This document shows, piece by piece, positions 52,718 to 61,791 of a DNA stretch of 64,000 nt. The notes beneath the pieces were generated by a model, which saw only the letters and a program-made list of their open reading frames with translations, searched no databases and was not told the DNA's origin. Origin of the DNA: Gluconobacter kondonii. GTDB lineage: Bacteria; Pseudomonadota; Alphaproteobacteria; Acetobacterales; Acetobacteraceae. The stretch spans positions 124,001 to 188,000 of the forward strand of contig NZ_BEWP01000001.1 of assembly GCF_002723995.1 (NCBI RefSeq). The letters run 5' to 3'. Each line of letters starts with the position of its first letter. The first letter of the stretch is position 1. Made by a program: the position numbers and the translations under genes.

Positions 52718-53880
52718 GGAGGAGCCACCTTTCGTGACAGAAGAACAAGCCCGACCCCGACCAGCGCCAGAGCCGTACCAATGACGGACACACCGCCATA
52801 GCCCAACCCCATGGACAGTGCGATCCCTCCCAGAGCCGCACCGATCGCATTGCCGAGGTTGAACGCCCCGATATTCATGGACGACGCCAGCGCAGGCGCA
52901 TCATGCGCGGCCTGCATCACCCGCATCTGAAGCGCAGGCATGAGCGCAAAGGTCGCCGCACCCCACAGCAGCGCCGCAAACAGTGCGCCCGGTACGCTCT
53001 GCGCCATCCACGGGAAGATCAACATGATCACGCCAAGGACGGGGAAAAAGACCAGCAGGCTCCCATCCAGAGAGCGATCCGCGCTCCGGCCGCCTATAGC
53101 GTTGCCGATCGAGAACCCTACCCCGGTCAGCATCAGCGCCAGAGTGATGATGGTCGGGCTGGCATGGGTGATGTGTTCGAGGATTGGCGCGATATAGGTG
53201 TAGAGCACGAACATCGCCCCCGCGCCGATCGCGGTCGTCAGCAACGCCAGAAGCACATTCCCCTTCACGAGAACCCGCAATTCGCGCCCAACTTCCGGGG
53301 CCGGGCCAATCTCGCGGGCCGGCAGGGCAAACTGCACGGCCAGCATGGTTACGAGCCCCAATATGGCCGTCACGCCGAACGCGCTGTGCCAGCCGAAAGT
53401 TATTCCCAGCCACGTCATCGCTGGAACACCAATGATATTGGCGATCGTCAGCCCCATGAACATGGACGCCACCGCACTCGCCCGGCGCGCTGGTGCGACA
53501 GACAGCGAGGCCTCCACAGCTCCCAGCCCGAAGAACGCCCCATGAGCCAGACTGGTCAGGACGCGTGAGGCAAACAACAGGTCATAGCTGGCGGAAACGG
53601 CAGAGAGCAGATTGCCTGCTACATAAAGCCCCATAAGCAGGATCAAGGCCAGTTTTCGGCGAAAACTGGCCATCAGCAGCGTAATGACGGGCGCGCCCAG
53701 CATCACACCAACTGCATAAGCCGTCACCAGCCCACCCGCCTTGGGCACACTGACCTGAAGACCATGCGCGATGACGGGCAGCAGGCCCATCGGTGTAAAT
53801 TCTGTGGTGCCGATGGCAAAGGCGCCAACGGCGAGCGAAAGCAGTGGCCAGTTTGGGGACGATTTCGCTGCCAGTTTCAA
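52714..53880 (-). CDS. MFS transporter, DHA1/AraJ-like
   Basis: Twelve-helix exporter of 388 aa. The family signature GTTEFTPMGLLPVIA in helix 1 is that of AraJ/YdhP-type efflux permeases, and SRVLTSLAHGAFFGLG follows. The start is TTG 53880 with GGAGA seven bases upstream; I see no better ATG nearby. It is coupled to the acid phosphatase gene. Substrate unknown. Confidence 0.86.
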   Translation of the reverse strand: MKLAAKSSPNWPLLSLAVGAFAIGTTEFTPMGLLPVIAHGLQVSVPKAGGLVTAYAVGVMLGAPVITLLMASFRRKLALILLMGLYVAGNLLSAVSASYDLLFASRVLTSLAHGAFFGLGAVEASLSVAPARRASAVASMFMGLTIANIIGVPAMTWLGITFGWHSAFGVTAILGLVTMLAVQFALPAREIGPAPEVGRELRVLVKGNVLLALLTTAIGAGAMFVLYTYIAPILEHITHASPTIITLALMLTGVGFSIGNAIGGRSADRSLDGSLLVFFPVLGVIMLIFPWMAQSVPGALFAALLWGAATFALMPALQMRVMQAAHDAPALASSMNIGAFNLGNAIGAALGGIALSMGLGYGGVSVIGTALALVGVGLVLLSRKVAPP

Positions 53881-53961
53881 GACCGGTCTCCGGGAGAACA
53901 GATTGTTCGAGATTTATCGAACCTTGCCACACCCGGAATCCCCGGACAACCCAAAGCTGTC

Positions 53962-54726
53962 TTACATCATGCCGTTGGGGTGCTGCCCCATATCCATGCC
54001 ATCCATGATCATGGCCTTGTGGTGCGGATCATCGAGATGACATTCATGGTCCTGAAGCTCTTCGCCCGATCCATGATCAAGCACATGCGCCATGTCATCG
54101 AGCAGGATGAACCCGCCATGCTTTGCCGGCGTGATGACGAGCGTGTGGATGGACATGTCATCAGCGGCAATTACCCGGAACGGCGACGGCTCCAGAGACG
54201 TCACGATCCGCGCCCGGTAGGGATGACCGTACAGCGAGACCAGAGACCAGTCCTCGGTGATCATGTTCTTGTCGAGCTCGGCACGGGCATAGGACGTCAG
54301 GCAATCCAGATGGATGTGCAACTGGTCCTGCGTGCGCCCCGGACGCGAATTGATCGCCATCGACAGATGCGAATCAGGAATTTCAAACCCGTAGGACTGC
54401 GCCACATGGGCACGCTGTCCCCAGGCTTCCGCAAAATAATTCGGCGTCTCAGGCTTCAGCAGACTTGGATCTTCAACGCCTGGGACCTTCTGCGTCGGGA
54501 TCACCAGATACTGGCCGCGTCCGGTCTGATCTTTGAGGAGAGCATAGCCATCCTTCTCGTCATAAACCGTGCAGGGCTTGTGATCCGCATCCACAGCACA
54601 ACGCCCGTGAACGACCTTCCACAACGCACCTCGATCATGGGACTTTCCGCAACCGGACAACCCGAAAACCACTGCCGCCGCTACAAAACCAAATCTGGCC
54701 GCCGTCCCGTAATCCCGCAAAGTCAT
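53962..54726 (-). CDS. cdh: CDP-diacylglycerol diphosphatase-like protein with Met/His-rich tail
   Basis: HIT-like hydrolase that cleaves CDP-diacylglycerol. An N-terminal hydrophobic segment ends in a lipobox-like LSGC (Cys26). The catalytic histidine motif LHIHLDC is at residues 136-142 and the segment SLYGHPYRARIV follows. The last 25 residues (from about 228) are His and Met rich, ending MGQHPNGMM, which is not part of the usual family. The start overlaps the ppx stop by four bases. Confidence 0.85.
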   Translation of the reverse strand: MTLRDYGTAARFGFVAAAVVFGLSGCGKSHDRGALWKVVHGRCAVDADHKPCTVYDEKDGYALLKDQTGRGQYLVIPTQKVPGVEDPSLLKPETPNYFAEAWGQRAHVAQSYGFEIPDSHLSMAINSRPGRTQDQLHIHLDCLTSYARAELDKNMITEDWSLVSLYGHPYRARIVTSLEPSPFRVIAADDMSIHTLVITPAKHGGFILLDDMAHVLDHGSGEELQDHECHLDDPHHKAMIMDGMDMGQHPNGMM

Positions 54727-56201
54727 TCTTCCCTAACCTGACATTCAAGCTGCATCGCAGCCGCCAGCCTCTCGAAGCGACGTCGGACCGCACTGCCCGC
54801 CGCCCGCACACTGCGCGCGCCCAGAACCAGCACGAGCGTTCCGTCTTCCACGAGAAGCCTGCACTCATCGAGCAGGACTTTTGTTCCCGCGCAGAGTGTA
54901 TAGGCCAGCCTGAGCGCAAGGCCCAGACGCACCGCCCGGTCAATCTCTGAACGCGACAGAAGCTGCCGGGAAGGTTCAATCAGGGGAGAGTCCATCGAGA
55001 CTTCATACCGCACGGCGAGCGTCAGGCCGATAAAAGCCCGAGCCGTATGATCGAAGCCCACACCATGCCCATACATCACCCGTCGGTAGGTCTGCTCGAC
55101 CCGATATTCCGGATGATCGTAAGAGCCGATATCGGAGAGCATACACGCCAGTTGGCGCAAGCGCTTCTGGGTGCGCGTCTCGTCGCGGAACAGCGGTGCC
55201 GTCCAGCTCACCAGCGCTTCAGCCAGCGAGGCGCTGCGGGCCAGACGATTGGCCATCTCCGTTGCCAGATCCGTCATCGGATCAAGATCCGCGACCGAAG
55301 ACGCCACGTGGCGCATATACCAGCCTTCGCGCAGGCCATCGACACTGAACACGACCTTGGACGGACGGACCCGCTCCATCAGACAACGCAGCACGACCGC
55401 CGCAAACGGCGCATCCGCCAGACGCTTGCGCGGGGCACCCGGCATTTTCTCAAGGGTCCGGCGCGGGGAACTGATGACCCAGTCCGCCATTTCCCGCGCT
55501 TCCCCCTCGGAAAGGGTAAACAGATGCACGAGGTTTAATGGATACTGCGTCCGCGCGATCTGAAGCCGCGCCAGCGCACGAAACGCCCCGCCCACGAGAT
55601 AAAGCGGCCGCCCGGTCATGCCCGGCAGCCAGTTAACCTCCGCGAGAAGCTCGTTCGCAATTTCCGCTGCCCGCTCAATGCTGCCCTTGGCACGATCATG
55701 CAGCCGGATCACGCCCAGCTTCGTCGTCACGGCTTCAAAATACTGGCTGTCCGCAACATGGATCAGTTCCAGAGAACCGCCACCAATATCCGCAACCAGT
55801 CCATTCGCTTCCGGCAGCCCACACAGAACGCCACGGGCCGCGTAGTCGGCTTCTTCGGTCCCTTCCAGAACGCGGATCGGCACGCCTGGCATCCGCGCTC
55901 GGATGGCGTCCACGAAATCCGGCCCGTTGGTCGCATCGCGAACGGCTGCGGTGGCGAGAACCTCAAAAGGCTCGGCCCCCATGGCACGGGCGACGGCATG
56001 GAACCGCCCCAGCACGTCCATCGCCAGCGTAACGCCCTCGTCATTGAGGCGCCCGGTCACATCCAGCCCGCGCCCCAGCTTGAGCGTGGCCTTCTCGTTG
56101 AAAATCGGAAGGGGATTGCGCGTCACCCCTTCAAAAACAACCAGCCGGACCGAGTTGGACCCAAGATCGACAATGGCGGAACGCTGTGCAGATGAGGACA
56201 T
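54723..56201 (-). CDS. ppx: Exopolyphosphatase (Ppx/GppA family)
   Basis: Phosphatase of inorganic polyphosphate or pppGpp with an actin-like fold: IVDLGSNSVRLVVFEG (N-terminal phosphate loop), ATAAVRDATN, and DIGGGSLEL. The C-terminal half is helical (HD-like, about 310-480). Length 492 aa fits. It follows ppk by five bases and overlaps cdh by four. The balance of polyphosphate synthesis and breakdown is thus on one transcript. Confidence 0.95.
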   Translation of the reverse strand: MSSSAQRSAIVDLGSNSVRLVVFEGVTRNPLPIFNEKATLKLGRGLDVTGRLNDEGVTLAMDVLGRFHAVARAMGAEPFEVLATAAVRDATNGPDFVDAIRARMPGVPIRVLEGTEEADYAARGVLCGLPEANGLVADIGGGSLELIHVADSQYFEAVTTKLGVIRLHDRAKGSIERAAEIANELLAEVNWLPGMTGRPLYLVGGAFRALARLQIARTQYPLNLVHLFTLSEGEAREMADWVISSPRRTLEKMPGAPRKRLADAPFAAVVLRCLMERVRPSKVVFSVDGLREGWYMRHVASSVADLDPMTDLATEMANRLARSASLAEALVSWTAPLFRDETRTQKRLRQLACMLSDIGSYDHPEYRVEQTYRRVMYGHGVGFDHTARAFIGLTLAVRYEVSMDSPLIEPSRQLLSRSEIDRAVRLGLALRLAYTLCAGTKVLLDECRLLVEDGTLVLVLGARSVRAAGSAVRRRFERLAAAMQLECQVREE

Positions 56202-56206
56202 GAAAA

Positions 56207-58498
56207 TCAGTCTTCCAAAATCCTGTCGGGCCGCTCACGGGGGCGATGTGCCTCCGGAAGGACCTTCTCCCGCGCAGCCGAGCCTCGGCCGGACAGGGAC
56301 GGATTGTTCATGAAGTATTCGTGGGCGGAGAACGGATGTGCGCCCGGCGAAACCCGATGCCAGTAGCCGTCCCTCGTGAGCGTCCAGCTCTGAAGGTTGT
56401 CCTTGATGTTCATCGTCATGATCTGGCCAAGAATCTGCGCATGGACCGTCGGGTTCGTGATGGGCACCATGGCTTCTACCCTCCAGTCCATGTTCCGCAC
56501 CATCCAGTCTGCCGAAGAAATGAAAACTTTTGCCTTGGCGGACGGCATCCGGTGGCCGTTTCCGAATGCGAAAACCCGCGCATGCTCCAGAAAACGCCCG
56601 ACAATCGACTTGATTTCGATATTATCCGAAAGCCCCGGCACACCGGGCCGCAGACAGCAGATTCCGCGAATAATCCCGATAATTTTCACTCCGGCCTGCG
56701 AGGCTTCGTAGAGCTTGTCGATCAGTTCGGCATCCACGAGGCTGTTCATTTTCAGCCAGATCCGCCCCGGACGCCCCTCCTTCACATGGTCGATCTCATC
56801 CTGAATGAGCTGTTCCAGCGTGGAGCGAATGGTGATGGGCGAGAAGGCCAGCGCATCCATTTTCGCGGGGATGGCATAGCCCGTCATGTAGTTGAACAGG
56901 CGCGCCGAATCTGAAGCCAGCTTCGGGTCACAGGTGAAGAACGACAGATCCGTATAAATCCGCGCCGTGATCGGATGGTAATTACCCGTCCCGAAATGCG
57001 CGTAAGAGCGCAGCGAGCCGTTCTCACGACGCACCACAAGGCTCAGCTTGGCATGGGTCTTGAGATGCGCGAAGCCGAACACGACCTGCACGCCCGCCGC
57101 TTCAAGCGCACGAGACAGGCGGATATTGGCTTCCTCGTCAAACCGCGCCCGAAGTTCGACCATCGCCGTGACCGACTTCCCGGCCTCTGCTGCTTCAATC
57201 AGCGCATGAACAATCGGGCTGTCACGGGACGTCCGATAAAGTGTCTGCTTGATCGCCAGCACATTCGGGTCCAGCGCCGCCTGACGCAGGAACTGCACCA
57301 CCACATCGAAGCTCTCGAACGGATGATGGACCAGCATGTCCTTCGCCCGGATCGCAGCGAAACAGTCGCCGTCATAATCCAGAACCCGCTCGGGAAAGCG
57401 CGGCGTGTAGGCCGGAAAAACCAGATCCGGGCGGTCATCCACGATCAGCTGCTTGAGATCGGTCACGCCGACAAAGCACGGCAGGACGACAACGTCCTCC
57501 TCACCCACGCCCAGCTCTTCACCCATCTCACGACCCAGCGTGTCCGGCAGCTTGCGGTCCAGCGCGAGATGAATGCATACACCCCGCCGACGCTGTTTCA
57601 GCGCCGTTTCATAAGACCGAACCAGATCTTCGGCCTCGTCCTCGAACTCCACATCCGTATCGCGGATCACGCGCAGCACGCCCGCCGCCCCGATCACCAG
57701 CCCCGGAAAAAGGCGTCCGGCGAAGAGTGTAATGAGGTCTTCGAGCAGCACGAAGCGGATTTGGTCCGGCGTCTCCTGCCCTTCCTTCAACCGCGCCGGA
57801 AGCCGCAGGAAACGCGGAACCTGTGCGGGAAGCAGGATCAATCCGTCCATCACGTGAGTCGAAGAGGCCGCGTCCTTCAGGCGCAGATGCAGCGCCAGAC
57901 CCATATTCGGGATGAAGGGCAAAGGATGGGATGGATCGACCGCCATCGGCGTCAACACTGGGAAAACCCGCTCGTCGAACAGCATGGAAAGCTGCGCCAG
58001 ATCCGTCTCATCCAGCGAGTCGGTCGGCAGGATGACGATCCCTGCGTCCTTCAGCTCCCCTTCCAGCACATGCCAGACGCGCTGTTGTTCCGCCAGAAGA
58101 TGCCGCGCCTTCTGCCGCACCTGTGAAAGCTGCTGGATGGGGGTCAGTCCGTCCGGACTGCGCACGACCATACCTTCGCGCACCTGTCCCACAAGCCCGG
58201 CCACACGCACGGAATAGAACTCGTCCAGATTGCTGGAACTGATCGAAAGAAACCGTACCCGCTCCAGCAGCGGATTGCGGGTATTTTCGGCCTCTTCAAT
58301 GACGCGCTCGTTAAAATCCAGCCAGGACAGTTCCCGGTTCAGGAAACGCTCCGGCGACGTTACCATACGTGCGTAATCTTCTGCCCGGATAGCGGGAGTC
58401 TGCCGACGACGGCTGCGGTTCTGGGCTGGAGTGACTGCACTGCGGGGCTTGCGGGGAGAGCGGCGGCGCGGCACGGGCCGGGAATCTTCAGTCGTCAC
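56207..58498 (-). CDS. ppk: Polyphosphate kinase 1
   Basis: Reversible transfer of ATP gamma-phosphate to polyphosphate. The phospho-histidine motif is in HLKTHAKLSLV and a second conserved His in EHARVFAFGNG, with the N-terminal LNRELSWLDFNERV domain intact. I place the start at GTG 58498 (763 aa) because GGAAGG lies about eight bases upstream; ATG 58537 has no ribosome binding site. The first 40 residues are basic and variable. First gene of the ppk-ppx-cdh unit. Confidence 0.95.
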   Translation of the reverse strand: MTTEDSRPVPRRRSPRKPRSAVTPAQNRSRRRQTPAIRAEDYARMVTSPERFLNRELSWLDFNERVIEEAENTRNPLLERVRFLSISSSNLDEFYSVRVAGLVGQVREGMVVRSPDGLTPIQQLSQVRQKARHLLAEQQRVWHVLEGELKDAGIVILPTDSLDETDLAQLSMLFDERVFPVLTPMAVDPSHPLPFIPNMGLALHLRLKDAASSTHVMDGLILLPAQVPRFLRLPARLKEGQETPDQIRFVLLEDLITLFAGRLFPGLVIGAAGVLRVIRDTDVEFEDEAEDLVRSYETALKQRRRGVCIHLALDRKLPDTLGREMGEELGVGEEDVVVLPCFVGVTDLKQLIVDDRPDLVFPAYTPRFPERVLDYDGDCFAAIRAKDMLVHHPFESFDVVVQFLRQAALDPNVLAIKQTLYRTSRDSPIVHALIEAAEAGKSVTAMVELRARFDEEANIRLSRALEAAGVQVVFGFAHLKTHAKLSLVVRRENGSLRSYAHFGTGNYHPITARIYTDLSFFTCDPKLASDSARLFNYMTGYAIPAKMDALAFSPITIRSTLEQLIQDEIDHVKEGRPGRIWLKMNSLVDAELIDKLYEASQAGVKIIGIIRGICCLRPGVPGLSDNIEIKSIVGRFLEHARVFAFGNGHRMPSAKAKVFISSADWMVRNMDWRVEAMVPITNPTVHAQILGQIMTMNIKDNLQSWTLTRDGYWHRVSPGAHPFSAHEYFMNNPSLSGRGSAAREKVLPEAHRPRERPDRILED

Positions 58499-58544
58499 AA
58501 TAGGGCCTTCCGGAACACACGGATTTACAAATCGCATTAACGGT

Positions 58545-58568
58545 CATGCCTTGGGATAGGCATGTCAA
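58545..58568 (-). promoter_or_regulatory. Palindrome and -35-like hexamer upstream of ppk
   Basis: A perfect 7-bp inverted repeat, CATGCCT and AGGCATG with six bases between (58545-58564), overlaps a perfect TTGACA on the minus strand (58568-58563), 47-70 bp before the ppk GTG. A good -10 at 17 bp is not seen; GTTAAT stands at 21 bp. An operator for an activator or repressor is likely; no Pho box seen. Confidence 0.4.
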
Positions 58569-58597
58569 ACAGAGTTTTTGTGTCACGTTCGCGACAC

Positions 58598-59311
58598 CTA
58601 CTCCTCAGGCATCAGCAGATCCGGCAGCATTTCCAGCGCCAACGCCCGCGTGATGGGCTGCTTGCGCACCAACGCCGCCTCGTCCAGCCGTTCCACTGCC
58701 GAAACCAATGCGTTGCCCGTCCGGGGCAGATGACGCCACAGCCAGTCCGTCACCGATTGCGACACGACAAGCTGCCGGTCTGCCAGCAGCGACAGGAGCA
58801 GCGTCGCCCGCAGATCGTCCTCGGGTTCGCCCGTCGCGGTCGTGGCTGTCGCCCGCAAACGGCTCGCAAGATCGGGCAGCATGAAATGACTGCGCGACGG
58901 CGGCAGGCGGCCCGCCATCAGAACGCGATCGCCTTGGGAGAACGCATCATTGAGCAGATGCAGCATGGTCGCCTCGTCGCCCGGCGAATCGGCATTGTCG
59001 ATGGCAAGATTTCCCTGAACCCGGATCCGCCCTCCCGCCGAAGACTTGGAAAACAGCCGGGCATCCAGCACCGTAGCGTCATGTTCGTGCGCCCATACCG
59101 TCAGGAGATGCGTCTTCCCCGTTCCCGAAGGGCCCCACAGCCACAAACGCCCATCTGGCCACTGACTGCGCGCAAGCCATGCCCGTGCCGCCACATTCGA
59201 CGGACCATTGATGAAACGATCGGACGTCATCGCCGTCACCCGACGCAGCGGAAACGCCATCTGGGTGGCTACGGGCCTTCCGGAAACCCCGTCCACATCC
59301 CGTTTCGTCAT
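58598..59311 (-). CDS. hdaA: DnaA-like AAA+ protein (Hda/HdaA-type)
   Basis: Short DnaA-domain-III homologue that would promote hydrolysis of DnaA-ATP together with the sliding clamp. N-terminus has QMAFPLRR, a clamp-binding-like motif near residue 16. Walker A is WGPSGTGKTHLL near residues 58-69, Walker B LAIDNAD. ATG 59311 has AAGGGGG five bases upstream. No DNA-binding domain, as expected. It is divergent from purM. Confidence 0.86.
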   Translation of the reverse strand: MTKRDVDGVSGRPVATQMAFPLRRVTAMTSDRFINGPSNVAARAWLARSQWPDGRLWLWGPSGTGKTHLLTVWAHEHDATVLDARLFSKSSAGGRIRVQGNLAIDNADSPGDEATMLHLLNDAFSQGDRVLMAGRLPPSRSHFMLPDLASRLRATATTATGEPEDDLRATLLLSLLADRQLVVSQSVTDWLWRHLPRTGNALVSAVERLDEAALVRKQPITRALALEMLPDLLMPEE

Positions 59312-59414
59312 CGCAGCCCCCTTTTTCATGCCGTAACACCGTCAAACAGGCGTTCCGCCAGCGCGCAGGATGCTCTAGAACGGCGTCACGTCAACCAGCG
59401 GGAACCTTTCGACC

Positions 59415-60500
59415 ATGACCGATCAGCCTGATATCGCCCCCGGCTCGAGCCACAGCACGACTGGCGGCGCAAGCTACGCACAGGCCGGCGTGGATATTGC
59501 CGCAGGCGATGCACTGGTCGACGCGATCAAGCCCGCAGCCAAAGCCACGAACCGTCCCGGCACAATGGGCGGCCTCGGCGGCTTCGGCGCGCTCTTCGAT
59601 CTGAAAGCCGCAGGCTTCACCGATCCCGTCCTCGTCAGCTGCACCGATGGCGTCGGCACAAAGCTGATGGTCGCCATCGAGGCCGGCAAGCATGATGACG
59701 TCGGGATCGACCTCGTCGCCATGTGCGTCAACGACCTCGTCGTACAAGGCGCCACCCCGCTGTTCTTCCTGGACTATCTCGCCACCGGAAAGCTCTCTGT
59801 CGAGGCCGCGGCTACGGTCGTCAAGGGCATTGCCAAGGGTTGCGCCGAGTCCGGCTGCGCTCTCGTCGGCGGCGAAACGGCTGAAATGCCCGGCATGTAC
59901 GCCCCCGGCCATTACGATCTCGCAGGCTTCAGCGTGGGTGCTGCCGAGCGCAACAACCTGCTTCCCGCCAACATTGCCGAAGGCGACACTCTGATCGGCC
60001 TGCCCTCCTCCGGCGTTCATTCCAACGGCTTCTCGCTGGTCCGCGAAGTCGTGCGCCGCTCCGGCCTCGGCTGGAACGATCCCGCTCCCTTCGCCGAAGG
60101 TCACACGCTGGCCGAAGCCCTGCTGACGCCCACGAAGCTCTATGTCCGCACGGTTCTGGACCTGCACGCCAAGGGCCTGCTGAACGGCTGCGCCCACATC
60201 ACAGGCGGCGGCCTGCCGGGCAACCTACCGCGCGTCCTGCCTGAAGGTCTTGGCGTCCGCGTGGACGGCTCCGCATGGGTCGTTCCGTCCGTTTTCCGCT
60301 GGCTGGCCAAAACCGGCAATGTGGCGGCTGACGAAATGCTCCGCGTCTTCAACTGCGGCATCGGCATGGTGCTTGTCACATCCGAGCCGGAAAAGGTCAT
60401 GGCGGAACTGGATGCGCGCGGCGAAACCGGTTTCCTCATGGGCCAGATCGTCCGCTCCGACGACGCCTACACCCTGACCGCACCGGTTTCCTTCGCATGA
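59415..60500 (+). CDS. purM: Phosphoribosylformylglycinamidine cyclo-ligase
   Basis: AIR synthetase of purine synthesis. It has [16 protein letters not shown] at the N-terminus, the GGFGALFDL and DGVGTKL segments, [11 protein letters not shown] and the [16 protein letters not shown] site. Length 361 aa is normal. Its stop overlaps purN by four bases, the classical purMN pair. Confidence 0.97.
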   Translation: MTDQPDIAPGSSHSTTGGASYAQAGVDIAAGDALVDAIKPAAKATNRPGTMGGLGGFGALFDLKAAGFTDPVLVSCTDGVGTKLMVAIEAGKHDDVGIDLVAMCVNDLVVQGATPLFFLDYLATGKLSVEAAATVVKGIAKGCAESGCALVGGETAEMPGMYAPGHYDLAGFSVGAAERNNLLPANIAEGDTLIGLPSSGVHSNGFSLVREVVRRSGLGWNDPAPFAEGHTLAEALLTPTKLYVRTVLDLHAKGLLNGCAHITGGGLPGNLPRVLPEGLGVRVDGSAWVVPSVFRWLAKTGNVAADEMLRVFNCGIGMVLVTSEPEKVMAELDARGETGFLMGQIVRSDDAYTLTAPVSFA

Positions 60501-61141
60501 AGAAGCCGCCTGTCAGAAACAGAGCCAAAGCCCCGCCTAAAAACGCGCCTAAAAAAATCCAGAAGGTGCCTGTCGCGATCCTTATCAGCGGTCGCGGCAG
60601 CAATATGCGCGCGCTGATCGAAGCCTGCGCCCGACTGGACTATCCCGCCGAAATCGTGCTGGTCCTCAGCAACCGACCGGACGCCCCGGGCCTTCAGGTC
60701 GCCGAAAACGCGGGCCTGAAAACCCTCGTCATCGACCACAAGCCGTTCGGTACGGACCGCGAAGCCCATGAACGGGAAGTCGATGCAGCCCTTCAGGCCT
60801 CCGGCGCCATGCTGGTCGTCCTCGCGGGCTATATGCGTGTCCTGACACCATGGCTGGTCAAGGCGTGGGAAGACAGGATGCTCAACATCCACCCGAGCCT
60901 CCTGCCCGCCTTCCCCGGCCTGCACACCCATGAAGCCGCCCTCAAGGCTGGCGCAAAAGAACATGGCTGTACCGTCCACCTCGTGACTTCCGGTGTGGAT
61001 GAAGGCCCTATCCTCGGACAGGCCAGCGTTCCCGTCCTTGAAACCGATACGCCGGAAACCCTTGCCGCCCGCGTGCTGGAACAGGAACACCTCCTCTACC
61101 CGGACGTGCTCGAGATGATCTGCGACGTTTTTGCGAAGTAA
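60497..61141 (+). CDS. purN: Phosphoribosylglycinamide formyltransferase
   Basis: Transfers formyl from 10-formyl-THF to GAR. The motif [10 protein letters not shown] starts the fold, and the family signature [10 protein letters not shown] with the catalytic Asn-His-Asp set ([17 protein letters not shown]) follows. The first 25 residues are a basic [15 protein letters not shown] extension. It ends the operon at a strong terminator. Confidence 0.96.
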   Translation: MKKPPVRNRAKAPPKNAPKKIQKVPVAILISGRGSNMRALIEACARLDYPAEIVLVLSNRPDAPGLQVAENAGLKTLVIDHKPFGTDREAHEREVDAALQASGAMLVVLAGYMRVLTPWLVKAWEDRMLNIHPSLLPAFPGLHTHEAALKAGAKEHGCTVHLVTSGVDEGPILGQASVPVLETDTPETLAARVLEQEHLLYPDVLEMICDVFAK

Positions 61142-61162
61142 AAGACGTCCAGCGCCTCCAAA

Positions 61163-61200
61163 CAAAAAAGGCGCGGACCGAAGTCCGCGCCTTTTTTGTT
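61163..61200. terminator. Strong bidirectional terminator between purN and ndk
   Basis: AAAAAAGGCGCGGAC, loop CGAA, GTCCGCGCCTTTTTT, a 9-bp GC stem with a GNRA-like tetraloop. Confidence 0.95.
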
Positions 61201-61225
61201 GAGAACAGATTACCTGTCGTAAAAA

Positions 61226-61648
61226 TTACGGCAGAATTTCCGTCTCGGCGAAGAAGAAGGAGATCTCGTTCTTCGCGTTCTCAAGGCTGTCGGAACCGTG
61301 CACGGAGTTGGCTTCGATGCTCTCGGCGAACAGCTTGCGGACGGTGCCTTCAGCAGCATCGGCCGGGTTCGTCGCGCCCATGACTTCGCGGTTCTTGGCG
61401 ACAGCGCCTTCACCCTGCAGAACCTGCACGACAACCGGCTCGGCAATCATGGAGGACACGAGGCTGCCGTAGAACGGACGCTCCTTGTGAACCGCATAGA
61501 AAGCGCCAGCCTGCTTCTCGGTCAGGTGGATGCGCTTCTGGGCGACGATACGCAGGCCGGCGTCTTCAAACACGGCATTGATCTTGCCGGTCAGGTTACG
61601 CTTGGTCGCGTCGGGCTTGATGATGGAAAGCGTGCGCTCGAGAGCCAT
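61226..61648 (-). CDS. ndk: Nucleoside diphosphate kinase
   Basis: Phosphorylates NDPs to NTPs through His in NSVHGSDS (near residue 117). It begins [18 protein letters not shown] and ends [12 protein letters not shown], and 140 aa is the standard length. Single-gene unit, transcribed towards the terminator at 61163. No unusual features. Confidence 0.97.
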   Translation of the reverse strand: MALERTLSIIKPDATKRNLTGKINAVFEDAGLRIVAQKRIHLTEKQAGAFYAVHKERPFYGSLVSSMIAEPVVVQVLQGEGAVAKNREVMGATNPADAAEGTVRKLFAESIEANSVHGSDSLENAKNEISFFFAETEILP

Positions 61649-61791
61649 CTTTCTTCTCCTGTTAGGACCGGTCCTCGCTGGACCAGCGGGTCAATACCGC
61701 CGTTCCACTAGAGCAAATTCATCGTTCCTGATAGGTCTGTCGCAGTATTTTAACCGACCTGTTTCTTTTCTTCTGACTGATCGAGGCGCCC

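Noticed and set aside
58580-58597. GTGTC/GACAC inverted repeat between hda and ppk
   Set aside because: On the hda strand it is followed by A, not T, so it is not a terminator for that gene. Stem is only 5 bp before a mismatch.
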